Assembly: GCA_029262195.1 (NCBI GenBank)
Contig: JAJCZX010000027.1
Coordinates: forward strand, 130,677 to 194,676
DNA: 64,000 bases
Source: Gemmatimonadota bacterium
GTDB lineage: Bacteria > Gemmatimonadota > Gemmatimonadetes > Gemmatimonadales > GWC2-71-9
Direction of reading: 5' to 3'
Part shown: piece after piece, positions 50,792 through 61,536 of the stretch
How the letters are laid out: each line of letters starts with the position of its first letter
How positions within the stretch are numbered: the stretch's first letter is position 1
Position numbers and translations under genes: made by a program
The notes under the pieces: generated by a model
Database searches by the model: none
What the model was told of the DNA's origin: nothing
The model's input: only the letters and a program-made list of their open reading frames with translations

Positions 50792-50836
50792 TAGCGGAGG
50801 AGGGACTCGAACCCCCGACACGCGGATTATGATTCC
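50792..50836. repeat. attR core (45-bp direct repeat)
   Basis: Identical to attL at 13938-13982. It covers the tRNA from the anticodon stem to the discriminator base. Confidence 0.93.
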
Positions 50837-50865
50837 GCTGCTCTAACCAGCTGAGCTACTCCGCC
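50792..50865 (-). tRNA. tRNA-Met (CAT anticodon)
   Basis: A full 74-base cloverleaf on the minus strand: acceptor GGCGGAG/CTCCGCT, D arm GCTC/GAGC, anticodon stem GCGGA/TCCGC with loop ATCATAA, T arm with TTCGAGT. CCA is not encoded. The CAT anticodon (50829-50831) could also be tRNA-Ile2, whose C is modified, but the overall form is that of elongator Met. It serves as prophage target; integration keeps the gene whole. Confidence 0.92.
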
Positions 50866-50922
50866 AAAACCACGATTTTTCTATTCGCGGGATAGAAACG
50901 GTACCTAGCTGTGGTCGGGTTT

Positions 50923-51204
50923 TCAAGGGCTGGACCCTTCGACTCGAAACAGGACCTCGCCATCCCGCAGCATGCCGAGGTCCTCGCGTGCGACCCGCTC
51001 CAATTTGGCAGAATCAGTCTCGATCGAATCGGCCAAAATCCGCAGGCTATCGATTTCGGTCCTCAGATCGGCAACTTCGGCTTCCAACACTCGACCTTCT
51101 TCCTTCAACTGGAACCAGTGGTGGATCTTGTACTCCCCACCGAGCAGCCCGAACGTCACTCCGACAACGATTACCACCAATCCGAGTAGGTAGGAAGCTT
51201 TCAC
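50923..51204 (-). CDS. ftsB: Septum formation initiator (FtsB/DivIC family)
   Basis: A 93-residue bitopic protein: membrane helix ASYLLGLVVIVVGVTFGLLG, coiled coil (LKEEGRVLEAEVADLRTEID, SLRILADSIETDSAKLERVA) and the family end REDLGMLRDGEVLF. It joins FtsQ and FtsL in the divisome. Placed directly downstream of enolase, the common ftsB position. The tRNA follows. Confidence 0.85.
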   Translation of the reverse strand: MKASYLLGLVVIVVGVTFGLLGGEYKIHHWFQLKEEGRVLEAEVADLRTEIDSLRILADSIETDSAKLERVAREDLGMLRDGEVLFRVEGSSP

Positions 51205-51224
51205 GCGTCGAGGCCCGGCCTTAC

Positions 51225-52517
<1,293 letters not shown>

Positions 52518-53246
52518 CTAGCCGAGTTGTGTCCGCGCTTCGTCGCGAAGCTGCTCGATAGCCTTTCTGCTTGTTTCCAGTAACGAATGACGATCAGTAT
52601 AGTCCATTCCGGCGGTGGGAATGGGGTCTCCGAAAAATAACCCGATTGGTTGAGGCCGTATCAACCAACTGCCCTTTCGCAGGATTTCAAACGTCCCGGC
52701 GCAATATACGGGGACGACTTTGACCTGCGCTGCAATGGCCAACACGAAAGGCCCCTTCTTGAACGGCAGAAGTTCGCCAGTGCGGCTTCTGGTTCCCTCT
52801 GCGAAAACGGTGGCGCTGAACCCGCTCTTTATTGCTTCCGCCGCTTCCTCGTAGGCCCCGAAAGCTTTGTGTCGATTATTCCTATCGATTACGATGTGCC
52901 CGCAAGCCACAAGCGCCGGGCCGAGGAAAGGCGCTTTCGTAAGTTCCTTCTTAAAGACGAAACGATTTCTGCCAGGCATGTACTTGCCGACCAGGAGAAC
53001 GTCGAAGGCCGATTGATGATTGCATACGAAAACAATCTGCTCGTCTCGGGGCACTTTTTCGATTCCTACTATCTTCTGCGGTGCACCCGAGGCACGCAGC
53101 AGCGAGGCTGTCCAATCTCTGGCGGTCCGGTCAAAGACGCCACCAGGAGTGTTGGGCACACGAAGCCATCCGGCGATCACGACCTTTGAGCCGTAATATG
53201 CCGTCCAGAAGGCTGTGTTAATGGCAAACCAGATAGTTCGGAACAT
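52518..53246 (-). CDS. plsC: 1-acyl-sn-glycerol-3-phosphate acyltransferase
   Basis: A 242-residue acyltransferase. The catalytic H-x4-D is in VCNHQSAFDVLLVGK, the second block is FAEGTRSRTGELLPFKKGPF, and a hydrophobic N-terminus (WFAINTAFWTAYYGS) anchors it in the membrane. It makes phosphatidic acid. Twelve bases upstream of the enolase gene. Confidence 0.9.
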   Translation of the reverse strand: MFRTIWFAINTAFWTAYYGSKVVIAGWLRVPNTPGGVFDRTARDWTASLLRASGAPQKIVGIEKVPRDEQIVFVCNHQSAFDVLLVGKYMPGRNRFVFKKELTKAPFLGPALVACGHIVIDRNNRHKAFGAYEEAAEAIKSGFSATVFAEGTRSRTGELLPFKKGPFVLAIAAQVKVVPVYCAGTFEILRKGSWLIRPQPIGLFFGDPIPTAGMDYTDRHSLLETSRKAIEQLRDEARTQLG

Positions 53247-53251
53247 GGACT

Positions 53252-54190
53252 TTAAAAGTGCCGGAAGCCGTTGATTGGAACATAAGGCTGCCCGTAGCGA
53301 AGAATCGTTATTCCCTCTCCTGCTTCAACGTGTCCGACACGGGTAGCCGCAAGGCCGAACTCATATTGGAATTCTTCGCTGATATCTATCCGACCGGGCA
53401 TGGTGAAAAGTAACTCGTAGTCCTCTCCACCCGTTAATTCGCATTCGACGGCCGTGGCGCCCGGAGCGCGGGGAACAGAATCGACTTTGAGAGTCCCGGA
53501 CACACCCGACGCAGCAAGGAGGTGCCCCAGGTCGGAAACTACTCCGTCACTGACATCTATCATTGAGGTTGCTCCCCTGTCCCGGAGCCAGAAAGATTGT
53601 TTACTCCGCGGCTCCGGCTTCGCAAAAGCCCTGCGGCATGACTCCTCGGGTTCCTGACCACCCATAAGAGACGCCACCGCGTCAGCCGCACCACCCAGCG
53701 CCCCCGTAACCCACAACGTGTCTCCTGGAGAAGCACCTGACCGGCGCACAGGAGGACCCGAGAAAGTCCCTACGACAGTTACATCAACAACGATTCGCTC
53801 GCTCCTGAAAAGGTCACCTCCCCAGATCTTTGCACCAACGTGGTTTGTCGCCTCCCCGGCCCCATCCATAAGGTCGACAACAAATTCATCCGGGGTGCCT
53901 TCGGGGACCCCAAGAGACACCAGCACCCCACGCGGATCCGCAGCTACGGCCGCCAGGTCGGAGAGAGCCGCTGCTGTCGCCCGCCATCCGATCTCCTGGA
54001 AGCTCAGCCATCCTTTTTGGAAATGGGTGCCTTCAACGGACGAATCTGTTGAAATAGCCATCAGCTCCAATCCAAGTTCGACTATCGCACAGTCGTCGCC
54101 CCCGGCCTCGGCGCGGTCTCCCAGGGTATTCCAGATCTGCCGAATCCGGTCAAACTCTTTACCGCCTCCAAGCGACTCAGAATTTTTCAT
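53252..54190 (-). CDS. thiL: Thiamine-monophosphate kinase
   Basis: A 312-residue ThiL: GGDDCAIVE, MAISTDSSVEGTHF, IWGGDLFRS, MIDVSDGVVSDLGHLLAASG, ECELTGGEDYELLFTMPG and the end GFRHF. It phosphorylates thiamine phosphate to the active diphosphate. Its ATG overlaps the previous stop by four bases. Confidence 0.92.
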   Translation of the reverse strand: MKNSESLGGGKEFDRIRQIWNTLGDRAEAGGDDCAIVELGLELMAISTDSSVEGTHFQKGWLSFQEIGWRATAAALSDLAAVAADPRGVLVSLGVPEGTPDEFVVDLMDGAGEATNHVGAKIWGGDLFRSERIVVDVTVVGTFSGPPVRRSGASPGDTLWVTGALGGAADAVASLMGGQEPEESCRRAFAKPEPRSKQSFWLRDRGATSMIDVSDGVVSDLGHLLAASGVSGTLKVDSVPRAPGATAVECELTGGEDYELLFTMPGRIDISEEFQYEFGLAATRVGHVEAGEGITILRYGQPYVPINGFRHF

Positions 54191-55752
54191 TGGACCGCCC
54201 TCTTCGAAAAGCGCACCACGCCACCCTCGGTAGCTACCCAGATATGGTCGTCTGAAATCGCAATATCACGAGCGGGCGCTGGTAGGTCGCGGGGGGCATT
54301 GAAGAAACGAGATGCTCCATCTGCCAGTCTTACAAACCCGAACCCGTTTTGCCCCCCTAACCAAACTCCACCGTCATCCGCCGCCATTGTGAACACGGGC
54401 CCCAGTTGATTCACTCCAAGAACAGTATGCCATGTATCTTCTCCGCCGGCTCGCCACACGATCCGCCGGTCGGCTGTTAAAACGGCCAGCGTATCGGAAA
54501 GCGTTGCGACAGCGGTCACCGGACCGGTGAGATCCATGTTGGAGAGCACCCCATTGGGTACGCCCACCCTGTTCAGAGTGGGTTCGATCATCCCCAGGCC
54601 TGCGTCAGTTGCAAGCCATATCGTATCGCCGACGCGGGCCATATCGTACACAGCCCGCCCCTCGGATCCTGCACCGATTGATACATTGAGATCTTTGTCG
54701 ACAAAGGCGAGCCCCCTGTCCGTGCCCACCCAGATTCCCGAGTCAACCATCAACACGGAATATGCGTCCCGGCCCGGTAGATCGGTGTTTATAATCCGTG
54801 GATTACGGTCGGGAGCGGCAACGAGAAGCCCATTGTCGGTGGCCGCGTAGATTGTCTCGCCATCCACTTCTAAGTCGCGGACTACCTGAAAGTTGAAGCC
54901 CACGGCGCGGGGACCTTCTTTGAACTCCATTTCATTGAGATCTGCGGTTAGGCGAGTAAAACCAACCCTGGGGCTGCGCCCATAACTGCCCACCCACAAA
55001 TCCCCATCGCTAAATACGATCGCACCGGCGCCCGGACCAACAATCCCATATTGCAGCACGTCATACCGCGCCACAAGCGGATCGACAATAATTGTCCCCA
55101 TGCCATGGGTGCCCATCGCAACCTTGTCCGATCCGGGGAAAAACGCAGCACTGGTGTAAGCGGCCTGACGCAACCGTGCATCGACCAAAAGTGCTGCGCG
55201 AGAGGCATCCAACTCTGGATACCGGTTCAAAGCCTCTGTAACGGTAACCGGGACCAAACGCCTCTCAGGTAATCGGGAAACCCGCTGAGTGGATAGTCCC
55301 CCACGTGGCAAGACCTCCCACCCGCTTCCGGTGCGCACAAAAAGTCCGCTGAAGGGTGCATCAGCGTCCAGCATAAGGCCGGAGACTCCACCAAAAACCG
55401 GAATTGAATCCACAATGTCCGTATTAGGCCTGTAGTGAAACAAACCGCGGCGAGTACCCAGCCAGACAGACTCATCTGACGGATCGGCCAGAGCAACCGA
55501 AACTTCGCGAGCGGGATATCCATCTAAATAGCTGAAGGAGGCTTTCCATCGCCCGAAAACATAGTCATAAACGAGTAACCCTAGATCGGCAGCAACAAAC
55601 AAGTAGGTTCTACTGGCCGCGACAGCCCGCACAACGCTAAAGTCGGTTAGCAGAATGCGCTCGTCCTGGCGCCAGAACCTGGAGGTCTGTGAATCAAGCC
55701 GGGCCGGAAACAAAAACAATGTCACCGGCAGAAGTAACAAGATTTTTTTCAC
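54187..55752 (-). CDS. Exported beta-propeller-like protein
   Basis: A 521-residue protein with a signal peptide (MKKILLLLPVTLFLFPARLD). Repeating four-stranded units such as SDESVWLGTRRGLFHY, IVFSDGDLWVGSYG, ETIYAATDNGLLVA, SGIWVGTDRGLAFVDKD, DTIWLATDAGLGMIEP and DHIWVATEGGVVRF are the two-component-regulator-propeller type, here without a kinase. About six to seven blades. It is probably periplasmic; its partner is unknown. It overlaps genes on both sides by four bases. Confidence 0.75.
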   Translation of the reverse strand: MKKILLLLPVTLFLFPARLDSQTSRFWRQDERILLTDFSVVRAVAASRTYLFVAADLGLLVYDYVFGRWKASFSYLDGYPAREVSVALADPSDESVWLGTRRGLFHYRPNTDIVDSIPVFGGVSGLMLDADAPFSGLFVRTGSGWEVLPRGGLSTQRVSRLPERRLVPVTVTEALNRYPELDASRAALLVDARLRQAAYTSAAFFPGSDKVAMGTHGMGTIIVDPLVARYDVLQYGIVGPGAGAIVFSDGDLWVGSYGRSPRVGFTRLTADLNEMEFKEGPRAVGFNFQVVRDLEVDGETIYAATDNGLLVAAPDRNPRIINTDLPGRDAYSVLMVDSGIWVGTDRGLAFVDKDLNVSIGAGSEGRAVYDMARVGDTIWLATDAGLGMIEPTLNRVGVPNGVLSNMDLTGPVTAVATLSDTLAVLTADRRIVWRAGGEDTWHTVLGVNQLGPVFTMAADDGGVWLGGQNGFGFVRLADGASRFFNAPRDLPAPARDIAISDDHIWVATEGGVVRFSKRAVQ

Positions 55753-57275
55753 GTCAGAGTCGGCGGCTCCAACTTGAAAAGGACCGGGACAGAAACGGCA
55801 CTCGGGGTCTCAAGTACTCTCCAGTAGTCTGGAAGATGAGATACCACATGATCCGGCCGAGTTGTGCGGACACCGTGCCCCACAACCGCCAGTTCTGCCG
55901 CCCTGCCGAGCGCATGCGCGCCGAGTGCTGCGGCGCAGGCCGGATCGACACGGCGGGCGAGAAAGGCTCCTATGATACCGGCGAGCACGTCTCCGCTGCC
56001 ACCGGTCGCAAGTGCGGGGTTCCCACTGGCAACGACGAAAGTTTTTTCCCCCGAAGTTATTACGGTCGGGACGCCTTTTAACAGCACAGTACACCCCAGC
56101 CGTTCGGAAGCCAGGCGAGAAGCTTCAAAGGACCCGAGATTTTTGATGTCGATATCCGGAAACATTTGCCTGAACTCCCCGACGTGAGGAGTGGCGACAA
56201 TTTTCTCGGCAATTCGGGCAAAACCCGCACCGACTCCCTGAAGACCACCTGCGTCTAGAGCGACCGGAACCTCGACAGCGTTGAGGAGCTTTTCGACGAA
56301 CCGGGCCCGTGCCGGGGTAACACCTATTCCTGGCCCGACTACCAGAGAGTCAGCCCAATCAATCGCTTCCAGTATTTCTTGGCCGGGATCTTTGTCGAAA
56401 TCGGTCACAATTGTCATCACATCGGGAACCGATTCTTTTGCTGCTGCGATAGTATCCACACTTGAAACCAGCTTTATCAATCCCGCACCTGCTGCAAAAC
56501 ACGATCGAACGGCGTGTATTGCAGCACCGGACATACCATCACCACCTCCAATTACGACTACACGCCCACGATCGCCTTTGTGCATATCAGCAGAGAACGG
56601 AGGAAGAACTTTCCGAGCCCAACCGTCGGTCGCAAGCCTAGGCCAGTCGGGCTGGGGCGAGGGGAAACCGATATCGACGACAACAACCTTCCCGCAAGCC
56701 GTGCGGTTGAACAGGTGTCCCCTGCGAAGCCCTCCAAATGTTACCGTCAGAGCCGCTGATATATCTCCACTCTGCATTCCGCTGGTAAGATCCACTCCGG
56801 TCGGTCCGTCCACAGCGACAATCGGGGCACCATGAGCATACATCTGATCTACAAGGGGCCTTATCGAGTCGCGTAGCGGCCCCGATGCGCCGGTGCCCAG
56901 AATCGCGTCTACGATAACTCCAATTCGCCCCACTTCCCCCAGCGAGTCCGTCTCCACAACGCCGCTTTCGAGGGCAAGCTTTCGATTGGCGATGCAATCC
57001 GGGCTCTGAGCTTCCACAACCGACACGGCCGTAACGTTGAAGCCGCCTGCGGCCAACGCCCTGGCGACAACCCACCCATCACCACCATTGTTGCCGGGTC
57101 CCGCAACAACGGCGACTCCAGCCCGGGCTTCAGCGCCGAATTCTTCGGAGATTACGACAGCACACGCCCTACCCGCAGACTCCATCAAGACCCGTCCCGG
57201 GATCTTCGCCTCAGTCCTGGCTATTTCGTCCCACAGCGAGGCCTGTTCCGCATCTACGACAACTATTTCACTCAC
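55749..57275 (-). CDS. nnr: Bifunctional NAD(P)HX epimerase / ADP-dependent NAD(P)HX dehydratase
   Basis: A 508-residue fusion. N-terminal epimerase domain: VAVVAGPGNNGGDGWVVARA and VDAILGTGASGPLRDSIRPL. C-terminal ribokinase-like dehydratase (~230-508): KGDRGRVVVIGGGDGMSGAA, SLVVGPGIG, TPHVGEFRQMFPD and TGGSGDVLAGIIGAFLARRV, where GSGDVLAG is the family motif. It repairs hydrated NADH/NADPH. Overlaps both neighbours by four bases. Confidence 0.93.
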   Translation of the reverse strand: MSEIVVVDAEQASLWDEIARTEAKIPGRVLMESAGRACAVVISEEFGAEARAGVAVVAGPGNNGGDGWVVARALAAGGFNVTAVSVVEAQSPDCIANRKLALESGVVETDSLGEVGRIGVIVDAILGTGASGPLRDSIRPLVDQMYAHGAPIVAVDGPTGVDLTSGMQSGDISAALTVTFGGLRRGHLFNRTACGKVVVVDIGFPSPQPDWPRLATDGWARKVLPPFSADMHKGDRGRVVVIGGGDGMSGAAIHAVRSCFAAGAGLIKLVSSVDTIAAAKESVPDVMTIVTDFDKDPGQEILEAIDWADSLVVGPGIGVTPARARFVEKLLNAVEVPVALDAGGLQGVGAGFARIAEKIVATPHVGEFRQMFPDIDIKNLGSFEASRLASERLGCTVLLKGVPTVITSGEKTFVVASGNPALATGGSGDVLAGIIGAFLARRVDPACAAALGAHALGRAAELAVVGHGVRTTRPDHVVSHLPDYWRVLETPSAVSVPVLFKLEPPTLT

Positions 57276-58084
57276 CCGAGCACCACCCCGGCGTACGAGA
57301 CAACACTATTGTTGTCCCCCGTTATCATGCCGCTGTGCCGGTAGTCGGTCACCGTGGCACTTTCAGCCCCCAGAAGGCGACTCGCCTCCAGGACCACGGC
57401 GGCGGGGGCTCGCCCGCACATGGTGATGGATTGGGATGCGCAGACCGAGAGTAATTGCTCACCGTCAATCATCGTAATGCTTTCAAGAGCGGCGGTGTCT
57501 TTGTACAACGCTTTGTCGGCCGATTCAAAATGATTCATATCTGACGAGGCTATCATCAGGGCGCTCCCCGACCAGTCGCTTATGGCCTCGGCGAGGTCCC
57601 GGGCCAGTTGGCGGCATCGCGTCCAATCATCCCACGGAATGATCAGCGGCACGATCTTCGTCGTGGGTGACAGATACTGGAGAAACGGGAGGACTACCTC
57701 GATTGCATGCTCACCCATATGGGGGGCATCGTCATCTCCAACGAGGTTGGAACGGCTTTTCAGCGCAGCAAGAAACTCCCCATCAATACGCGACTCGCCC
57801 AGGGGGGTCGCGAAGAACCCTCGCCCCCAGGCAGCGACCGTGACTCCGTCCCCCAAACCAGTGTGGTTTGGGGCCAGAATTACGCATAGCTGAGGTATTT
57901 CGGTCTGGGAAAAGACTTTCCCCGCGCATGCACCGGAATAAACGAATCCGGCATGGGGGGTGATCACTCCAATGGCGCCCTCAGGAGATCCCTGCCCAAG
58001 AAAATCCCCGACGAGACCACGCAATTCATCCGGATCAGATGGGTAAAAAGAACCGGATACAGCTGGGGGTCTCACGTCGGGCAT
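57272..58084 (-). CDS. amrB: AmmeMemoRadiSam system protein B (MEMO1 family)
   Basis: A 270-residue protein from the ATG at 58084; the frame is open upstream but MPDVRPPAVSGSFYPSDPDE is the family start. VITPHAGFVYSGACAGKVFS, ILAPNHTGLGDGVTVAAWGR, PHMGEHAIEVVLPFLQYLSP, MIASSDMNHFESAD and the Cys-rich SQSITMCGRAPAAVVLEAS carry the conserved His, Asp and Cys. The fold is that of class III extradiol dioxygenases. The partner AmmeMemoRadiSam A and the radical-SAM gene are not within the window. Confidence 0.88.
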   Translation of the reverse strand: MPDVRPPAVSGSFYPSDPDELRGLVGDFLGQGSPEGAIGVITPHAGFVYSGACAGKVFSQTEIPQLCVILAPNHTGLGDGVTVAAWGRGFFATPLGESRIDGEFLAALKSRSNLVGDDDAPHMGEHAIEVVLPFLQYLSPTTKIVPLIIPWDDWTRCRQLARDLAEAISDWSGSALMIASSDMNHFESADKALYKDTAALESITMIDGEQLLSVCASQSITMCGRAPAAVVLEASRLLGAESATVTDYRHSGMITGDNNSVVSYAGVVLG

Positions 58085-58103
58085 CCCGACATCCTTGTCG
58101 GGG

Positions 58104-58295
58104 TTACTTGAGGCTTTGGCCGATAGTTCTGCCCAGCGAAATTTCGCCGTTGTCAATCCGGATATTGAATCCACAACTGGGATTCGTGCATACCCATGCT
58201 TTGTAAGTGATTGGCGCACCATCGCGTCCATAATCCGAAAGCGGAATCAAGATTCCATCTTCGCACTTCTGACAGTTCGGAAACTGCTTCTCCAT
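58104..58295 (-). CDS. Small zinc-ribbon protein
   Basis: A 63-residue protein: FPNCQKCEDGILIPL and WVCTNPSCGFNIRIDNG give CxxC plus CxxxxC. AAAGGGAAG precedes the ATG. Twenty bases upstream of the MEMO-like gene. Function unknown. Confidence 0.7.
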   Translation of the reverse strand: MEKQFPNCQKCEDGILIPLSDYGRDGAPITYKAWVCTNPSCGFNIRIDNGEISLGRTIGQSLK

Positions 58296-58324
58296 AACTT
58301 CCCTTTCACGTTTTAACGCGAGAG

Positions 58325-58759
58325 CTATTTAATAGCGTTTTCTGCCTGTAATAAATCCGACACACCATTCCACGGATAGGTTGTATCGAACGCACCTCGG
58401 AAGTCGAACACTCCATCAAAGTTTTCGATGCAGTCATCAGCATCGCGAACCAGGAGACCCGCTTCAATCAACTCGAATACGATAGCGCCGAAATCTGCAG
58501 TGTCGACAATCCCCCAATGGGAAAGCACGTTTCGAGCCATCAACCCATACTGCTTTTGTGTGAAATCACGACACGCCCACGCCAGTTCCTGACCGCTAAT
58601 GTGGCCACGCACCGGGCGGTTCTGCTGACAAGTCTCCAGGGCCGCAAGAACCATAAGGTATGCCTGCTCGGCATAACTCGGTCCTATGGCTCGAATCCTT
58701 CCGAGCAGGTCGTTAACACTAACTTGATTACGCACAACACAAAGTTGGAGACTTGGCAT
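58325..58759 (-). CDS. Minf_1886-family protein
   Basis: A ~144-residue helical protein: LLGRIRAIGPSYAEQAYLMV, LAALETCQQN, ISGQELAWACRDFTQKQYGL, LSHWGIVDTADFGAIVFELI and the end FDFRGAFDTTYPWNG match the family found mainly in Planctomycetes, Verrucomicrobia and relatives. Function unknown. Several starts are possible (TTG 58777, ATG 58759, GTG nearer the domain); I chose the ATG with AGGA just upstream. It lies between glyA and the zinc-ribbon gene. Confidence 0.75.
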   Translation of the reverse strand: MPSLQLCVVRNQVSVNDLLGRIRAIGPSYAEQAYLMVLAALETCQQNRPVRGHISGQELAWACRDFTQKQYGLMARNVLSHWGIVDTADFGAIVFELIEAGLLVRDADDCIENFDGVFDFRGAFDTTYPWNGVSDLLQAENAIK

Positions 58760-58773
58760 CGGTCCTGCAAGTA

Positions 58774-60024
58774 TCAAACTGAGACCGACTTCCCGTAAAG
58801 AGGAAATTCCGCCACCAACCCTGCAACGCCATTGAGAACGTTTTCGGTCGCAGAACCGGTCTCAACGTTCTTGAGGACTTCATGAATAAAGCCGGCAATA
58901 GTCTCCATCTGCTCAACTCCCATACCCCGCGACGTGAGAGCCGACGTTCCAATTCGGAACCCGCTTGTCACGAAAGGAGATCTTTGCTCCCCTGGAACCG
59001 TGTTCTTATTCACATGGATTCTGGCCGCCCCAAGGGCCTCTTCAGCCTGTTTTCCTGTGTATTCCTTGTCTCGCAGGTCAACCAATAGGAGATGGCTGTC
59101 GGTACCTCCAGACACCAGGTTGTAGCCGTGTCCCTTCAGCGCGTCAGCCAGCGCCTGCGCGTTGGTGACCACCTGAGAGGCATAGGTTGTGAATTCGGGT
59201 TGCATGGCCTCAAGGAATGCCACCGCTTTGGCCGCTATTACATGTTCGAGAGGCCCGCCCTGGGTACCCGGGAAAACCTGCTTGTCCACGGCCTTCTGGA
59301 AGGCTTCCTTGCAGAGAATTAGCCCGCCTCGCGGTCCTCGGAGCGTCTTGTGGGTGGTACTGGTGACTATATCCGCGATGCCAACCGGGCTCGGATACAC
59401 ATTTGCCGCAACCAGACCCGCAAAGTGTGCCATATCGACCAAAAATACGGCCCCCACCTCGTCGGCTACGGAACGGAATCCATCGAAATCAATCTTTCGG
59501 GGATAGGCACTTCCACCGGCAATGATCAGCCCCGGCTTTTCGGCCCTGGCAAGAGCCCTGACCTCAGCCATATCGATGAGGCCAGTTTCTTCGTTGACGC
59601 CGTATTGGACAGCCCTGAAGATACGACCCGATGCGCTAACTTTAGAACCGTGAGTAAGATGCCCTCCGTGCGGCAGGGACATTCCCATGATGGTTGCGCC
59701 TGGATCTACGACCGCCAGGAATGCTGCCATATTGGCCTGAGAACCACTGTGGGGTTGCACGTTCGCGTGATCTGCGCCGAATAGTTTTTCGGCTCGTTCG
59801 ATCGCGAGTGCTTCAACCTGGTCGACGACATCGCAGCCACCGTAGTAGCGCTTGGCCGGATAGCCCTCAGCGTATTTGTTGGTAAGCTCCGAACCCATCG
59901 CTTCAAGTACCGCGCGGGAAACAAAATTTTCGCTCGCGATCAGTTCCAACCCCTTATCCTGACGCTCAACTTCCATTTTGATTAGAGAAAAGATCGTAGG
60001 ATCCGCTTTTTCCAGGTAAGCCAT
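58774..60024 (-). CDS. glyA: Serine hydroxymethyltransferase
   Basis: A 416-residue PLP enzyme: [45 protein letters not shown], and the PLP-lysine motif [14 protein letters not shown]. It interconverts serine and glycine with tetrahydrofolate. Start is the ATG at 60024 that shares one base with the rpiB stop. No anomalies. Confidence 0.97.
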   Translation of the reverse strand: MAYLEKADPTIFSLIKMEVERQDKGLELIASENFVSRAVLEAMGSELTNKYAEGYPAKRYYGGCDVVDQVEALAIERAEKLFGADHANVQPHSGSQANMAAFLAVVDPGATIMGMSLPHGGHLTHGSKVSASGRIFRAVQYGVNEETGLIDMAEVRALARAEKPGLIIAGGSAYPRKIDFDGFRSVADEVGAVFLVDMAHFAGLVAANVYPSPVGIADIVTSTTHKTLRGPRGGLILCKEAFQKAVDKQVFPGTQGGPLEHVIAAKAVAFLEAMQPEFTTYASQVVTNAQALADALKGHGYNLVSGGTDSHLLLVDLRDKEYTGKQAEEALGAARIHVNKNTVPGEQRSPFVTSGFRIGTSALTSRGMGVEQMETIAGFIHEVLKNVETGSATENVLNGVAGLVAEFPLYGKSVSV

Positions 60025-60473
60025 CAGCACTCTTCCGTTTCAATCTCGATTTTTGACACACGGCGCGAATGGCGCCCGCCTTCGAACTCAGCTTCCAACC
60101 AGGCATCTAGAATCTCCAATGCCGTTTCCTCTGCAACGAACCTCGCGGGAATCACCAACACGTTCGAATCGTTATGATTGCGTGCCAGCGTAGCAATCTC
60201 AGGGGTCCACGCCACAGCCGCCCGCACGCCGGAAAACCGGTTGGCCGCATAGGACATTCCCAACCCTGTGCCACACATCAAAATTCCTCTCTCCGTTTTG
60301 CCCGCGCCAACCAGCGAGGCGACCTTCTTCGCGTATTCAGGATAATCGGTCGAATCGGTTGAGAAAGTCCCCACATCATCGACGTCAAATCCCTTTTCCG
60401 CTAAACGGGCTTTGATTTTTTCCTTCAACTCGAACCCAGCGTGGTCCGAACCAATTGGGATCCGTTCGCCCAC
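60024..60473 (-). CDS. rpiB: Ribose-5-phosphate isomerase B
   Basis: A 149-residue Rpi[61 protein letters not shown] with the active-site Cys, and [20 protein letters not shown]. Interconverts ribose and ribulose 5-phosphate. Shares one base with glyA and starts at the stop codon of the dehydrogenase gene. Confidence 0.95.
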   Translation of the reverse strand: MGERIPIGSDHAGFELKEKIKARLAEKGFDVDDVGTFSTDSTDYPEYAKKVASLVGAGKTERGILMCGTGLGMSYAANRFSGVRAAVAWTPEIATLARNHNDSNVLVIPARFVAEETALEILDAWLEAEFEGGRHSRRVSKIEIETEEC

Positions 60474-61519
60474 TAAGCTTTCCCGCTTTTCGAGGCTTCA
60501 ATCCTGTCTTCCGCCAACCGATCTGCGGCCATATAGGTCGGGATTCCTTCAGCGTGAGCGATGTCAAAAATACTGAGAACGGTATCAAAAATCTCTGCGG
60601 CCTTGGTCAGCGCCTCTTCCTTGGTCCAATTGAGCATTTCAGCATTCACATTGATCAAGCCACCGCTGTTGATCACATAGTCCGGCGCGTACAGAATCCC
60701 CTTCTCCTGCAGCATGTCACCGTGACGTTCCTGGGCGAGCTGATTGTTAGCCCCACCGGCTATGATGTCGACCTTCAGAGTCCCGATTGTGTCGTCATTC
60801 ACAATCGCACCCATGGCACACGGCGCGAAGATGTCTGCTTTAGTCCCTATGATCTCATCGGTGGCCACGGCCGTTGCACCAAACTCCTCGACCACCCTCT
60901 TGACCTTATCCGCTTCAATATCGGTCACAATGAGGTTGGCACCGCTCTCATGCAGGTTTTTACACAAATAGTACCCGACGTTGCCACAACCCTGGACAGT
61001 GACCGTTTTGCCTTCGACCGATTCACTCCCGTAACGACTCTGGGCACAAGCCTGGATTCCCCGGAAAACGCCGAAAGCAGTCACAGGCGAGGGATCTCCC
61101 GATCGGTCTTGCAGCCCAACAACATGTTTGGTTTCCTTGCGCATGTACTCCATGTCGGCCGGACTGGTGCCGACATCCTCGGCTGTTATGTAGCGACCGC
61201 CGAAGAATTCAACGTGGCGTCCGTGTGCGCGCATAATGCCTTCGCGATCGGTCGTCTTTCTATCGCCGAGAATAACGCTTTTGCCGCCACCCAGCTTCAG
61301 GCCTGCGACAGCCGCTTTATACGTCATCCCTCTCGCGAGACGCAGTACGTCGTTGATAGCGTCTTCATCGCTGTCATAACTCCAAAACCGTGTCCCGCCG
61401 AGTGCAGGGCCGAGGCTCGTGTCGTGTATAGCGATTATTCCCTTGTAGCCCGACTCGCGATCATAAGCAAAACTGATCTGGTCGTGTGCCCTCTGTTCTA
61501 TTCTGTCAAATATTCCCAC
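60473..61519 (-). CDS. Glu/Leu/Phe/Val dehydrogenase, leucine/valine type
   Basis: A 348-residue NAD-dependent enzyme: LKLGGGKSVILGD with the catalytic Lys, YITAEDVGTSPADMEYMRKE, TVQGCGNVGYYLCKNLHESG (Rossmann) and GGANNQLAQERHGDMLQEKG. Length and the short N-terminus fit the leucine dehydrogenase branch, not glutamate. It deaminates branched-chain amino acids to oxo acids. The acyl-CoA genes upstream on the same strand suit such catabolism. Confidence 0.85.
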   Translation of the reverse strand: MGIFDRIEQRAHDQISFAYDRESGYKGIIAIHDTSLGPALGGTRFWSYDSDEDAINDVLRLARGMTYKAAVAGLKLGGGKSVILGDRKTTDREGIMRAHGRHVEFFGGRYITAEDVGTSPADMEYMRKETKHVVGLQDRSGDPSPVTAFGVFRGIQACAQSRYGSESVEGKTVTVQGCGNVGYYLCKNLHESGANLIVTDIEADKVKRVVEEFGATAVATDEIIGTKADIFAPCAMGAIVNDDTIGTLKVDIIAGGANNQLAQERHGDMLQEKGILYAPDYVINSGGLINVNAEMLNWTKEEALTKAAEIFDTVLSIFDIAHAEGIPTYMAADRLAEDRIEASKSGKA

Positions 61520-61536
61520 TTGACCCTCTAACCGGT

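Larger units (their letters stand above)
13938..50836. mobile_element. Complete siphovirus-type prophage integrated in a tRNA-Met gene
   Basis: A 45-bp perfect direct repeat marks both ends. Between them lie, in order, early/replication genes, terminase, head, tail, lysis, an accessory island, repressor region and integrase, all structural genes on the plus strand. No disrupted essential phage gene was found, so it may be inducible. The head genes follow lambda order (small terminase, large terminase, gpW-like, portal, protease-capsid, FII-like); the tail is long and non-contractile because there are tube, chaperone and tape-measure genes but no sheath. Confidence 0.93.

Noticed and set aside
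60455-61531. Long plus-strand frame opposite the leucine-type dehydrogenase
   Set aside because: It mirrors a well-conserved enzyme gene on the other strand and has no protein-family features.
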